Assembly: GCF_043290135.1 (NCBI RefSeq)
Contig: NC_134702.1
Location: forward strand, 73,924,417 to 73,988,416
Source of the DNA: Rhipicephalus microplus
Lineage: Eukaryota; Arthropoda; Arachnida; Ixodida; Ixodidae
DNA: 64,000 nt
Direction of reading: 5' to 3'
Position 1 is the stretch's first letter; the number at the start of each line of letters is the position of its first letter. The position numbers were made by a program, and so were the translations under genes. Below, in pieces: positions 43,755 to 55,584 of this stretch. The notes under the pieces are model-generated. The model searched no databases and had not been told where the DNA came from. It worked only from the letters and a program-made list of their open reading frames with translations.

Positions 43755-44460
43755 TTTCTTCGTTTTTAAAGGTAGTATTTTGGGGGGACCTTCGACGACA
43801 TAAATTTGGTCTTTCTGTATGTTTTTCTATACAATTGTCTGTTTGTCAGCGGTAATGATTTTCCTAATGGCTGTAATAGCACCAAACGATACCTAAAACG
43901 GCCAACCCCATCCGCAGCGTCTACCAATGTTGCTCAAGTTTCAGCGTTCAAACTTGTGGGATCGTCAATTAAAAAGCAATTACTCCGCTCATCTGAGGCG
44001 CCATAACAACACGTCGGTGATTATTATGTGTGCCCTTATTATACTAGAGAAGGCACACACAAGTAAATATAAGGACCGTAGCCTTTATCACGCTGTGCTG
44101 ACCGTGCAACGCGATGCTCAAAAAGGCAAGTGTTTCCAACGCTTTGCTAAGACGACACGGTGGCGACACCTGCCCTTTGCTGCGTTCTACACCTCATCGC
44201 CTCCGAGACAGGCGCGCATCGTTCTCCGCGGGCGCGCACGCCTTCCTTCGTTTTCGAAGATAACTGCCAGATGGCGCTCGTGTCTAACGTGCCTCGATGT
44301 GCTCGTTTACTTTCGCTGCACGAATCGAGACTCTCTAAGGCAGCGCTTCCAGAATACAACTCGCCGATTTTCTCGCGCCGACCATCAAATAAACGTTTTG
44401 TTCACTCTCTCCACACGCAAGACTATCATATAGTCTTGCGTGTGTGAAAGATGACGTTTT
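43755..44460 (+). mobile_element. Repeat family C, most complete copy
   Basis: Shares its length with the split minus-strand copy at 12818-14850. It begins near GGGGACCTTCGACGAC and ends near a perfect hairpin. A 168-codon frame (43927-44433) covers most of it, partly matched by the frame in the other copy, but no protein family is recognised and codon-like conservation cannot be judged by eye. Confidence 0.55.
44412..44444. repeat. Perfect hairpin, 15-bp arms
   Basis: CACACGCAAGACTAT and its exact reverse complement flank the loop CAT. In the copy at about 12830 only one arm remains (GATAGTCTTGCGT), so the palindrome arose or was lost after the copies separated. Confidence 0.9.
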
Positions 44461-44763
44461 AGGCGACATTTGCAGTGAAACATGGAGATACGGGACCAAT
44501 TTTTTTTATGTTTGCGGTCTTTCAGTCTATGTTTAAAGTCATATTCATTACAAAAATATTTCAGTAGAGCCCTGGTGGGCTCCGGCATAAAACGCTTTCG
44601 TGTTAAAATTTTTCGCCGAATATTATAAATAATTATGTTTCAATCATTGTTGGCTGTGTCCAGCATTAGTCGGTGGCGGGAAGGGTGGCGCCGTGGTGAA
44701 AATTTGCTCCCCCGTTTTCACGGCAACTGATTGGAGTGCGAAAAATAATAAGGTTCCCAATGA

Positions 44764-45210
44764 ATGAGTAAAAGAAAAGGTGGTCGCATCAACTTCTCGC
44801 AACGGAATAACTACACTAAGCTTCCGACTTTCTGGAGGCACAGGTACGAAGTAAATAGTTCTTGGTACGCGATGCCAGCGCCGCCCAGGCAGCCCGCCTA
44901 CAATTTGCTTTACGCGCCACCCTGTCCAGCTGCATGGGAAGCACTCTGTTACACTAGAGGACTCTGGTAGCACAGCCACGGCGAGGTGCACTACAAGCAC
45001 TATTTTAACGTGTCCACGTACTCCCCGCGTGCCCTGAAACTCATGGTGAACGCCATGCGACACTATTCTTTCCCCACCTGTTGTACGGGCCTTCGAATGC
45101 TGAAGCAGAGAGGAAACGCATCGCCCGTCTTTACGAGCTCGAAAAGACGCGAGGGGAGAAAGGAGGGGGGGGGGGGGGGGGGGCTCGAGCAGCAACTGCT
45201 AAACCTTTGA
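44764..45210 (+). pseudogene. Unrecognised open frame interrupted by one TAG
   Basis: A single frame of 149 codons broken only by TAG at 44968-44970. The first half begins MSKRKGGRINFSQRNNYTKL and includes AMPAPPRQPAYNLLYAPP; the second includes VHYKHYFNVSTYSPRALKLM. The amino-acid composition looks like a real, intronless (retrocopied) coding sequence, but I cannot name a family. It ends in a poly-G tract. A chance frame remains possible. Confidence 0.3.
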
Positions 45211-45632
45211 TAACGCGAGTATGATCGTCAGTCATGAGTGCGTTATCTGGCTGACGTCGCATATATCCTTCTCGGGGATGCGCTCTCAACGCAAAGAGAC
45301 GAGGCAAAAGGTGCACACGGAGCGTCCATACTCTAACCAGTGTTTTGTAGAGTTGCGTGAGATCACATCCGAAAGTGTTAGCTGGCAGCCTCACTTCGTA
45401 TAGCATTGAAATATGTTGCTATCACACTCAGTGCTTCACCCTTCCAGTAAAACTGGCCTTGTTTTTTGATGCGTGCCTTGGGAGCTAACCTTATAATTCA
45501 GTCTTTCGACCTGGAATAAAGAATAATGCCGACGAGAACATCCGGAGCATTCACTGTCCCTACGAGAGAAATAGCATGTGAGTGTCCAAGCCGGTATGCT
45601 GAATATTCGCGCTTCAGTGACAAAATACTCAC

Positions 45633-45770
45633 CATGTCGTGGATTTTCATCTTCGCCAGCTCGTAAACGATGGCGTTAGGAGGCGTGGCAGCAGGCAGCA
45701 TGAATGAAAAGGAGCAGCCGATCGTCACCGGCATCGCCAGGTACAGTGGGTGCACGCCTATTGCTAACGC
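45633..45770 (-). CDS. SLC13 gene A, exon 12
   Basis: 138 bp, 46 residues, phase 0 at both ends, acceptor TTCAATCCAG, donor GTGAGT. It encodes ALAIGVHPLYLAMPVTIGCS then FSFMLPAATPPNAIVYELAK, the same segment as gene B exon 12, with the conserved P.ATPPNAIV motif closer to the family consensus than gene B's. Its neighbour exons lie 15.3 kb downstream and 9.8 kb upstream because of transposon insertions. Confidence 0.93.
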
Positions 45771-45779
45771 CTGGATTGA

Positions 45780-48700
45780 AAAAAAAAATGCACATGTATT
45801 GTTTCTGAATGCTCAATATAAAGTAGGTCAGTACAATATGTTTCAGTTAAAATGTCCCAATTCAAGGAATTTCAGCAAAAACTATGCATATAAAAGGGAA
45901 AAAATAACACTTACATAACTCAGCTTCCAGCGGCAACAGCGGGATAATTAGAGCACTATACACTGTAGAGTACATATCCCGCCAAAGCACTTGGTCTTCT
46001 AACAGTGAAGCTGTCCTAGGTCTATGGTTTCATGCCCGGGATCCGCGGTTACGCTTGTGAATACTATAAACGCTTAGGAGCCACTGACATTTGGTAAAGA
46101 ACGGGACTTTTCACTGGTCGACTAAAAATCATGGCTGTGCAGACATACCCATAAAAATATCCAATAACACATATACCGAAATACAAGCACTAAAGGCCTA
46201 AAATGCAGACGCTAGGATACATTTGTGTTTGGTGTAACGGGATATTTAAGGAATACTTTTGCAAAAGCTCGAAAAAGTATTCCGGAATACAAGTACAGGA
46301 ATACGGATAGAAGAATACAAATTACAAGAATAAGTTTTTTGATTTCAGGAATATTGATGCCCCACAAAGGCAGTAATTGGTCACAAGACAATATTGCTGT
46401 TAAATTTGTCACCGCATTGAAACTTGAATGTCAAGCATATCGCTAACATCACTATACAACAACAGGAAAGCGACAAATAGTGTACGTTTATTCTAGACAC
46501 AAAATCTGTTTTGCTGAGATGGTTGTTGCGATAACTGCACTTAGGCAACAGCAGCTGCTCAAATGGGTTGTCTTTGATACAGCGCTAGTTGCACCTCAGC
46601 ACAAGACTTCCTAAATAGCTTACCGCTCACAAAAAAAAAAATAGATGTGCACCACCTGCATTGCGCGACTGCGTCGCCAGCAGAGCACGACTTCTGCCGT
46701 GGTTCTTCTATCTCAGCGTAGGGCGTTTCACCGTACACGCCATTCTGTGCGTGCGAGGAGCTCTATGCCGCCTTCCACTGCGTCGGCGACCAGTGGCGTA
46801 GCAGAAAAAGCATACTTTTCTTTCGTAAAGTTGGGTAAGCACAGTCGTGACAAAAAATAACGAGATACCCGTGTCATGTACAGTATCGCGATACAACCAG
46901 TACATCTTAAAAGTATTTCACTACCGAGATACGAATACATTTTGCCAATGTGTATCGACAAATCAGTTAAAATAGGCAAAAGTACCTCCAAGATACCGTC
47001 ATTTTACTCTTGTATCGCAATGCTGCTTTAGTGTGCTAAGAATGAAGGCAACGGTTAAGTCAACAAATAGGTGTGCCACATAGAAACCTGCGTGGCCTAT
47101 CAGAAAACTATCCTCATTCATTAAAAACACGTACGCGCCATAAAAACTGGGTAAATCCCACTTCACTCAACTTCTACTAAAATGAAAGAAGGCAACAGTT
47201 TGCTCAAAAAAGGGCATGAGCGTTACCATCGTCACGCCACTGTTTCTTGATAATTTGTGTTTACAAAATGAGGAAAAAAATAAAAAAGCTTAACAAAGAG
47301 TATTTACTCAATAGCAGGGATGAAAAATATCGGAGCATTTTGAGCGAAGGCTTCTTTGTAAACCTGTGTATGAGTGGCATAGTAAAGATGCAATGAAACT
47401 ATACTACCATCTGAAACTGAACAGTGTTCAACAGAGAACACTGATTCACTAAAAATGTGGTACTCTCACGAAAAGAACGCCACCAATTGACTGTTTCATT
47501 ATTGCCGTGAAGCGGAGACCAAGACTTCAGTGACGTATTTCTGTCACGGAAATTATGCGAAAAAATGTACCCGATTAGATAGGAAAGAAAAAAAGTTCTT
47601 TTGACGGGAGTCGAACACACTACCACTCTTTCCAGGAGAACAGATGCCGGACATGCTATACACTGCGCCACAGTCACTCAAACCGGAGGCTTTACAAACG
47701 GCTTTTTAATCACACACCTTCCTCTCGTAGTGCCCTTAGTGAGCGTGATGGTGTCGCCATCTGGGAGCGCTAAAGGGAAGTTATGCATCGTCACAACGGC
47801 CTCCGCGACTAGCTCCTACAACGCGTCCGTCCCATTCAGCACGTTTCCAGTAGGATAAGTGTACTTTTGTCTACTTCTGAACACACCTTAAGGTTGTGAC
47901 TGCTAGCCTTGCTCATAGCTTCCACCCATACCAGAAATAGCCTGGCTGTGACCATGCTTGCACTTGGCACAACGAAAAACGAAAATCGCGGCTGGGCTAA
48001 TGGCAAACCCGAATCGCGTTGTGTTTCCCTCTAGTGTGACCGCGGTGCTCAAAGAATTTTTAACATGGCGCGTTATGATAACTTTTGCGAAAGTTATATA
48101 TGTTTTGTCTGTGACGCTCTTTTGGCTGTCACACTGCTTTTTCAGGTGACTCTATCGGTGTGATCTGCCACAATGGTTTTTTTTTTTCGATAATTGTTCA
48201 TGGACTTTAGCTGTCGAGAAAAAGATGTACCATCAATCGTCAACGTGTGTGCAGTCACGTTAAACAGTGGCATACAAACACCAATATACATTATGCAAGC
48301 TGTTTTAGGTCGACGTACAGTAAACATTCAAGTGCTTCAGAAAGGACATGTTTTACTTTCGTGTTGTACCGATTCCTTTGACGGAGCGATGAACCAAGCT
48401 ATTTTTCAAGCACGACTTCTGCAAAGCGTTGGCAGCTGTCCACAGCTCACCTAAATAAAGTACACTCTATTATAAATCCTTATTTTCTTTCTTTGTTTCT
48501 GAAAGCGCGAATTTATTTCTACTGACCTTTAAATTACCTTTCATGGTACTTTTAAGGAATGGTTAACATTTGCTTAGATGAGCACACATTACTGTGTAAG
48601 CCGCTTCTGGATTTAGAAAAAGTGGGTAACGATATAGAGCACTTGGTACTCTTCTATAGGAGAGCTTAAAGCCATTCCGTGCTGGCCCTCGATGTTTACG

Positions 48701-48843
48701 ATTACTACGTACCTTTGCCTATTTTTTTGGGGCGCAGTCATATTAACGTTACATAATTAACGTGTTTGTTTAGTTCCCCCGAAGTTGACTATACAACACC
48801 CTTCTTTATTTTTCTATAAACACACACACACGCATATATATAT
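45780..48843. other. Gene A intron 11-12, left part, no gene
   Basis: A tRNA-like remnant at about 47600-47690 on the minus strand (TGGCGCAGTGTATAGCATG, later GTTCGACTCC) is visible but decayed. Otherwise AT-rich intron with nothing recognised. Confidence 0.6.
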
Positions 48844-49236
48844 ATCAGCTGCCCGCTTATAATAAGTTCACGTGCTACGTGACGCCAAACATGCGCATAA
48901 GAGTGTTTTCACACTCGTTGTTTGGCCTATAGATGGCGCTGACTGTCGCTCCTACTTCTAAAATTCACAGATAAAAACCCAAAAAAGTGGATGGAGGGAG
49001 TGCCGCTGTAATAGCTCAGTGGTTAGAGCATCGAACACGTAATTCGAAGGTCGTAGGTTCGATTCCTGCTTACAGTTGGTAATTTTTTCATCCACTTTTC
49101 TTTCTTCTTATTTACATTCCATTAATGTTAATAACTTCCCCTGTACATTCCTTGGCATTACTGTCTGTTATATCTCATTATTATTGTGTTAAAAACACGG
49201 AAAACGAGCCCTTAGGTATACACTTCTTTCCCTTAT
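48844..49236. repeat. Direct repeat, copy 1 (~390 bp), contains a tRNA-like gene
   Basis: Matches 49302-49694 at an offset of 458 with only a couple of differences seen (TTAT/TCAT near the start, ACACG/ACGCG in the anticodon loop). The copies are separated by ~65 bp of unrelated sequence. Confidence 0.9.
49005..49077 (+). tRNA. tRNA-Thr(CGT)-like gene, copy 1
   Basis: All four stems pair: acceptor GCTGTAA/TTACAGT, D arm GCTC/GAGC, anticodon arm TCGAA/TTCGA, T arm GTAGG/CCTGC. Box A (TAGCTCAGTGGTTAGAGC) and box B (GGTTCGATTCC) are intact, and TTTTTT follows about 8 bases downstream as a Pol III terminator. The loop CACGTAA puts CGT at the anticodon, but position 33, almost always U, is A. So a transcribed tRNA-like RNA is plausible; a working tRNA-Thr is doubtful. 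Confidence 0.55.
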
Positions 49237-49301
49237 TTCATTGAACGAGGGTCTCGTACTGGCAGACTTGGTGTGTTTAGGTTGTATAAGAGGGACAATT
49301 A

Positions 49302-49694
49302 ATCAGCTGCCCGCTCATAATAAGTTCACGTGCTACGTGACGCCAAACATGCGCATAAGAGTGTTTTCACACTCGTTGTTTGGCCTATAGATGGCGCTGA
49401 CTGTCGCTCCTACTTCTAAAATTCACAGATAAAAACCCAAAAAAGTGGATGGAGGGAGTGCCGCTGTAATAGCTCAGTGGTTAGAGCATCGAACGCGTAA
49501 TTCGAAGGTCGTAGGTTCGATTCCTGCTTACAGTTGGTAATTTTTTCATCCACTTTTCTTTCTTCTTATTTACATTCCATTAATGTTAATAACTTCCCCT
49601 GTACATTCCTTGGCATTACTGTCTGTTATATCTCATTATTATTGTGTTAAAAACACGGAAAACGAGCCCTTAGGTATACACTTCTTTCCCTTAT
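49302..49694. repeat. Direct repeat, copy 2 (~390 bp)
   Basis: Second copy of 48844-49236. Its right end runs into TATATAT, where the young Ty3 element is inserted. Confidence 0.9.
49463..49535 (+). tRNA. tRNA-Thr(CGT)-like gene, copy 2
   Basis: Identical to copy 1 except that the anticodon loop is CGCGTAA, so position 33 is G instead of A. Stems, box A, box B and the downstream T-run are all preserved. Confidence 0.55.
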
Positions 49695-49700
49695 ATATAT

Positions 49701-49874
49701 TGTCACGAGCGGTTGCAATGCACGGCGCATACAGCGCGAATGAACATTCAGAAAAAAAGGTGAAGAAGGAAGACGACGTTGGGTGTGCTGTCTCGAGACC
49801 CCTTGTGGAAGTAAACGCGAACCATCCAGGCTCGCCTGTTTTTCAACCTTTTCGTGTACTTCTTGCGTGTAACA
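49701..49874 (+). repeat. 5' LTR of the young Ty3 element
   Basis: 174 bp, TG...CA ends, identical by eye to 54882-55055. Confidence 0.95.
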
Positions 49875-49876
49875 TT

Positions 49877-49893
49877 TGGTGGAGGTGCTGGGT
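49877..49893 (+). promoter_or_regulatory. Primer binding site
   Basis: TGGTGGAGGTGCTGGGT begins two bases after the LTR and has the TGG start expected from a tRNA CCA end. The decayed element at 56.5-61.7 kb has the same site next to its 5' LTR, so both elements use the same, unidentified primer tRNA. Confidence 0.75.
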
Positions 49894-49979
49894 ACCTCCC
49901 ACGACCTACGACGGAGCCGTCAGCACCAGAACTTCGTAGAAGCCGTCGCCTTGCCGGACTTTCGCCATCGCGCCCCGAC

Positions 49980-51326
49980 ATGTCTCTGGAGCAAAATGAC
50001 CCCCTCAGCAATGCCTCGGCAAGACCACCGCTGTATCAGCATTACCGAGAGCCACGGCCGTTCTCAGCAAAGCCAGGGGAAGACTTCGATGAATGGCTGA
50101 CCCATTACGAAAGGGTAAGCCAATGCAACAACTGGAACCCGGCCAGCCAGCTCAGGCATGTCGTTTTTTATTTGACGGACACGGCCCTGGTTTGGTATGA
50201 AAACCACGCCGACACGCTTACTACATGGAGCAGTCTTATTGAAGAAATGAAGAAGTGCTTTAGCGACTCGGACACTAAGAAGAAACGAGCGGAAACAGCT
50301 TTAGCTCAGAGAGCTCAGGTGATCGGCGAGACTTGCACGACATATATTGAAGAAGTTCTCAAGCTGTGTAAGACCATCGACTCTCGAATGTCCGAGGAAG
50401 ATAAAGTGGGACACCTTTTAAAAGGTATTGCGGAAGACGTCTATAACTTCCTCATTGGAAAAGACAACCTGAACACCGTATCAGACGTGATTCGGCACTG
50501 CCGCACATTCGAGGCGCTGAAAACTCGCCGAATCACGCCGAAGTTTGGACGGCTAGCCAATGTCACGACTGTGGCCAGCGTTGACGCGAGTCCGCAGACA
50601 GACCTCTCAGCTACCATTCGGCAGATTGTCCGTGAGGAGCTCCTGCGGCACGAAGAACAAACGCGTTATGCGGTGCCGCGTTGCGCCTCCGTCGCTTTCC
50701 GAGACGCCGTCTGCGCATCTCCTCCGGCTACTTGGCAGCATTCGGTGAATGCTGCGGATTGTAACAGCTACCGACACGACCCGCATTATGGCCAGACCGA
50801 ACAACGCCATTACGACTCGATTGATCGGCGTTTTGATCAGCATCCACGCGACGTTCGCCCACGAAGACCCAGCACTGCCTACGACATCCAAGGGGAGGGG
50901 ATGAGTTACTCTCAGCCTGTGGCCGCTGTGGAATATTTCAATCAGCGTCCGGAAGTTCGCCCTCTGCCCGTGTGTTACAACTGTGGCACGCCTGGCCACA
51001 TAGCTAGGTATTGTAACCGACGTCGGGCATTCAGCAATGGACAGTCGGGATCGTTTATGCAACACGGTGGTCGTGCAATGGACACTAATAGGCCAGGAAA
51101 CACCACTTTTGAAGGCTACTTCCGAGAAGAAAGAAGCCGTCACTTCCCTCTGGACAGCTATTCTGGAGAACAAGAAAGGTATCGAAACCGTTACCGCTCT
51201 CCTGCCTCCGAACGTACTCTGACACCACCACCAGCTTTCCGAGCGTCTCGATCTCCATCTCCCAGACGGCGTGTGACGTCATCATCTCCTCGACGCCGCT
51301 TCGCGTCACCACCGCCGGGAAACTAG
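49980..51326 (+). CDS. Gag of the young Ty3 element
   Basis: 448 residues from ATG at 49980 (MSLEQNDPLS). The frame is open further upstream, but those codons lie in the LTR and primer site, so the later Met is preferred. The capsid part contains FSAKPGEDFDEWLTHYERVS and ALVWYENHADTLTTWS, typical of retrotransposon Gag. One CCHC zinc knuckle, CYNCGTPGHIARYC, is followed by an Arg/Ser/Pro-rich tail. It ends GGA-AAC-TAG inside the frameshift site. Confidence 0.9.
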   Translation: MSLEQNDPLSNASARPPLYQHYREPRPFSAKPGEDFDEWLTHYERVSQCNNWNPASQLRHVVFYLTDTALVWYENHADTLTTWSSLIEEMKKCFSDSDTKKKRAETALAQRAQVIGETCTTYIEEVLKLCKTIDSRMSEEDKVGHLLKGIAEDVYNFLIGKDNLNTVSDVIRHCRTFEALKTRRITPKFGRLANVTTVASVDASPQTDLSATIRQIVREELLRHEEQTRYAVPRCASVAFRDAVCASPPATWQHSVNAADCNSYRHDPHYGQTEQRHYDSIDRRFDQHPRDVRPRRPSTAYDIQGEGMSYSQPVAAVEYFNQRPEVRPLPVCYNCGTPGHIARYCNRRRAFSNGQSGSFMQHGGRAMDTNRPGNTTFEGYFREERSRHFPLDSYSGEQERYRNRYRSPASERTLTPPPAFRASRSPSPRRRVTSSSPRRRFASPPPGN

Positions 51327-51357
51327 CCAGCGCGGCCGATGGAGGTGAGGTCGCTGG
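51317..51357 (+). promoter_or_regulatory. Programmed -1 frameshift site, GGGAAAC plus stem
   Basis: The heptamer G-GGA-AAC (51317-51323) sits directly before the gag stop TAG in exactly the X-XXY-YYZ register. Slipping back one base enters the pol frame, which is open from there to 54847. CCAGCG (51327-51332) and CGCTGG (51352-51357) can pair as a downstream stem with a 19-base loop. Confidence 0.75.
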
Positions 51358-54300
51358 AAAATCTTTGCTACCGACTCGGATACCTCCACCTATCTTCATG
51401 CTGAAGAATAAGGTTAATGTACTTATTGATGGCGTTTCTACCATGGCTTTAGTCGACACGGGAGCAACTGTTTCTGTCATGAGTGTGGTGTTCAAAAATC
51501 TGCTGGGACGCAAGGTTATGTTTCATTGGGACCACAGCACAAGCTTTCGTGGAGTGAGTGGGGACTCATTATACCCGGTTGGTGTGTGTAACGTGGATGT
51601 CTCCTTGGGTGGTCAAACCTTTAACACTGAGTTTACCGTGCTTCCGCGTTCCACACACGATGTAATTCTCGGCATTGACTTTTTGAAATTGTGTGGCGCC
51701 AATGTTGACTGCCGAACAGGAGAACTCAGTATTTGCGGAAGTGTGTCCTCTGCGCTCTTAGAAGAATCATCCCAGCAAGAGAGTGTGTTTTGTGTTTCTG
51801 AAGACACTGTTGTGCCCGCTTTATCCGCGATGCGCGTTCCTGTTGTTTGTTCGTCTTCTGTTAGTACTTCGTTCGATGTTGCGGTGGAACCGGTCCATAG
51901 AAACTGTCTTAAGAAAAATGTGTTGGTTCCGTATTGTATGGTTTCAGTTACCGATGGATGCGCAGGGCTATGGACGCTAAATTGCTCCACTGAAGCCGTA
52001 GTGCTGTCTCAAGGCCTAAAACTTGCTACGTTTCAGGGAGAGTCATTTATACCTATGGCAGTGCTTACAGAACTACCGGATACAGCACAAACCAGTGTCT
52101 CGCACACCGCAAACGAACACATGCTCGGAATGGTAGCTACATCGCTCAGTGACCATGAACGTCGTGTTTTGATGGCCCTGCTCTCGAAACACTCTTCAAT
52201 ATTCGACTTTGCACAGCACGACGGCCCCACATCGATTCCTGCATCCCGTACTCGCCATCGCATCAACACAGGATCCGCTGAACCGATTCGTCAAAAACCA
52301 TATCGTGTGTCCTCTGCGGAGCGAAAGATCATCAGCGCTCAAGTCGAAGAAATGATGGGTAAAGGAGTAATTCGGGAATCGTCTAGCCCTTGGGCAGCTC
52401 CAGTGATACTGGTGAAGAAGAAAGACGGCACGTGGCGATTCTGTGTCGATTACCGTCGCCTAAATGCCGTTACTAGGAAAGACGTATACCCACTCCCACG
52501 AATTGACGACGCCATCGATTGCCTCTTTGCGGCTTCTTACTTCTCTTCTGTGGATTTACGATCAGGTTACTGGCAAATCCCTATGCACCCGGATGACAGA
52601 GAGAAGACCGCTTTTGTAACGCCCGATGGACTATTTGAATTCAACGTGATGCCTTTCGGGCTTTGTAACGCCCCCGCAACGTTTGAAAGGTTCATGGACA
52701 CTATACTTCGCGGTTTGAAGTGGGAAGTTTGTATGTGCTACCTAGACGACGTTGTGATCTTCGGCCGAACATTTCGTGAGCATAACGAGCGCCTGGACTT
52801 GGTACTGAACTGCTTGAGGAAGGCCGGCCTTGTGCTTAATTCTAAAAAGTGCCATTTTGGTGAACGACAGACACTTGTGCTGGGACACCTGATCGACAAA
52901 GAAGGTATACGACCAGATCCACAAAAGACAACAGCTGTGGAGGCATTCGAGGCACCTCGCTCTGTGAAGCAGCTACGAAGTTTTTTAGGGTTATGCTCCT
53001 ACTTTCGCCGTTTCATTCCCAAATTTGCTGACATAGCTCATCCGCTCACATGCCTTCTCCAAAAAGGTGTTCCTTTCGAGTGGAGCTCGGAATGCGACTC
53101 ATCGTTTCGGCAGCTAAAGCTACTGTTGACGTCCCAGCCTATTCTTCGCCACTTCAATCCGTCATCACCGACAGAAGTTCATACCGATGCTAGTGGTGTT
53201 GGCATTGGCGCCGTACTAGTTCAGCGTGTCGGCGACAGCGAGCATGTGATATCGTACGCTAGCCGCTCATTGAGTCGCCCCGAGCGCAACTACACTGTCA
53301 CCGAACAAGAGTGTCTGGCGGTCGTCTTCGCTGTGCAACGGTTTCGATCGTATCTCTACGGGCGCCCCTTTACTGTCGTCACGGATCATCACTCTCTATG
53401 CTGGCTTGTGAATCTTCGGGATCCCTCTGGTCGACTAGCACGCTGGGCGCTCCGTCTGCAGGAGTATGATTTCGTTGTTTCCTACAAGAGCGGCCGGCGA
53501 CACGCTGATGCTGATTGTCTCTCTCGCCTGCCACTCCCAACGACTGAATGTGACGCGGACAACTTTGATGAATACATCGCTTTTGTGTCCACGGGATTTC
53601 CGGATATGGATACCTTCATATCAGAGCAGAGGAAAGACGACAGCTTACAGCCGCTATTCGCGGCCGCGCGGGAGTCCGCTGCAGACAATCGTTTTCGCTT
53701 ACGTGACGGCGCCCTATATAAGACGAACTTCTCGGCTACCGGTGCGCGCTACCTTTTGGTTGTCCCCAAGAGCCTTCGCAGTCACGTATTATCTGCCATG
53801 CACGACGAACCAACTTCCGGACATCTTGGATGCACAAGAACACTCTACCGTGCTCAGGAACGCTTTTATTGGCCCCGGATGCGCAATGATACCGAACGGT
53901 ACGTCGCCAGCTGCACCCAATGTCAGCGTTACAAGCGACCAACTGACGCGCCGTCTGGTCGCCTTCAGCCTGTTTCGCCTCCTAGCACCCCCTTTGAGCA
54001 AGTTGGTATAGATCTTCTGGGCCCTTTTCCGCGATCCACAGACGGCAATCGTTGGGTCATCGTTTGCGTAGACCACTTAACCCGTTATTGTGAGACGGCA
54101 GCACTGCCGTCGGCCACAGCAAAAGACGTTTCCATCTTCTTGCTGTTTCAAGTTATCCTCAGACACGGACCTCCTCGCATCGTAATCAGCGACCGTGGGC
54201 GGCAATTTACCGCGGATGTTGTCGAAGAGACCCTTCGTCTGTGCTCATCAAGCTTCCGCCATTCCACTCCATACCATCCACAGACTAATGGTCTAGTGGA

Positions 54301-54847
54301 ACGCACGAACCGAACGCTTGCCAACATGCTGTCCATGTACATCGACTCCGCGCACAAAAACTGGGACACAATTTTGCCTTTCATCACCTATGCTTTCAAC
54401 ACCGCAAGACATGAGACCACTGGTTACTCACCTTTCTTTCTCCTTTATGCTCGTCCACCACGCTATAATCTTGACACTATGCTTCCCTACTCTGCTCATC
54501 ACAGTGAGCCGATCAACGAGATTCTCTGTAGAGCAGAAGAAGCGCGACGCCTCGCTCGGCTACGCACCGTCACCTCGCAAGACCGGTCAAAGATCCGCTA
54601 TGACGACCGTCACCGACATGTTCACTTCAATCCTGGAGATCAGGTGTGGCTCTGGACGCCTTTACGGAAACGTGGCCTGTACCAGAAATTTCTCGCTCAC
54701 TATGTCGGGCCCTACGTTATCCTCGAACGCCTCAGTGAGGTCAACTACCGCATAGCACGGCTCACAAGCACTGGACGGCGCTCGGCTAAAACAGAAGTGG
54801 CGCACGTCGCTCGCATGAAGCTATGCAATGCACGAACCACTGAGTGA
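51318..54847 (+). CDS. Pol of the young Ty3 element (PR-RT-RH-IN)
   Basis: The pol frame is reached by the -1 shift and has no upstream ATG of its own until 51399; counting from codon 51365 it is 1160 residues. Order: protease with ALVDTGATVSVMS (about residue 31); RT with FCVDYRRLN (about 358) and CYLDDVVIF (about 458); RNase H with [14 protein letters not shown] (about 603); integrase zinc finger HDEPTSGHLGC...C.QCQRYK (about 812-858); integrase core with GIDLLGPFP, ISDRGRQF and NGLVERTNRTL carrying the D, D and E; and a C-terminal SH3-like tail (YVGPYVILERLSEVNYRIAR). Nothing is broken, so the element may be active. Confidence 0.95.
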
Positions 54848-54881
54848 CTCGCCCGGCGGGCTTCGTCTGCCAACGGGGAAA

Positions 54882-55178
<297 letters not shown>

Positions 55179-55584
55179 AAACTTACACCAAGTAACAAAC
55201 CTAATCGAACAAGGGGCTGCTCTTTCAAACTTGAGCGTGGAATGCTCCGTGTCATCTTCCTGATCTGAATAAGCTTGCATCGCAACTAATTGAGGGTCAA
55301 GCACACGCAAACAGTAGCTCAACACAATCTTATGTTATACGTCTGGTACGCTACAGTACGTGCTCACATGCGTTTGCGTGCTATAAGAAGGCCGCTTGTG
55401 GTCCTACCATCTACTGCATATACCTCAGCATATAGACCGCCAACAGAGCTTGCGCTTGGTCGGTCTACGAGAACGGCTGTTTTTTATTAATTTCCTGCCT
55501 GTGTGATCTCTCGTTCTCTCTGTGCAGTGCAAACTACATTTTCACTTTTATGTATTCCGCCCGCATCTCTCTTGGTATTCTCAC

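Noticed and set aside
43927..44433. 168-codon frame as a host gene
   Set aside because: It lies inside repeat family C, which is present again (broken) at 12.8-14.9 kb, and shows no known domain.
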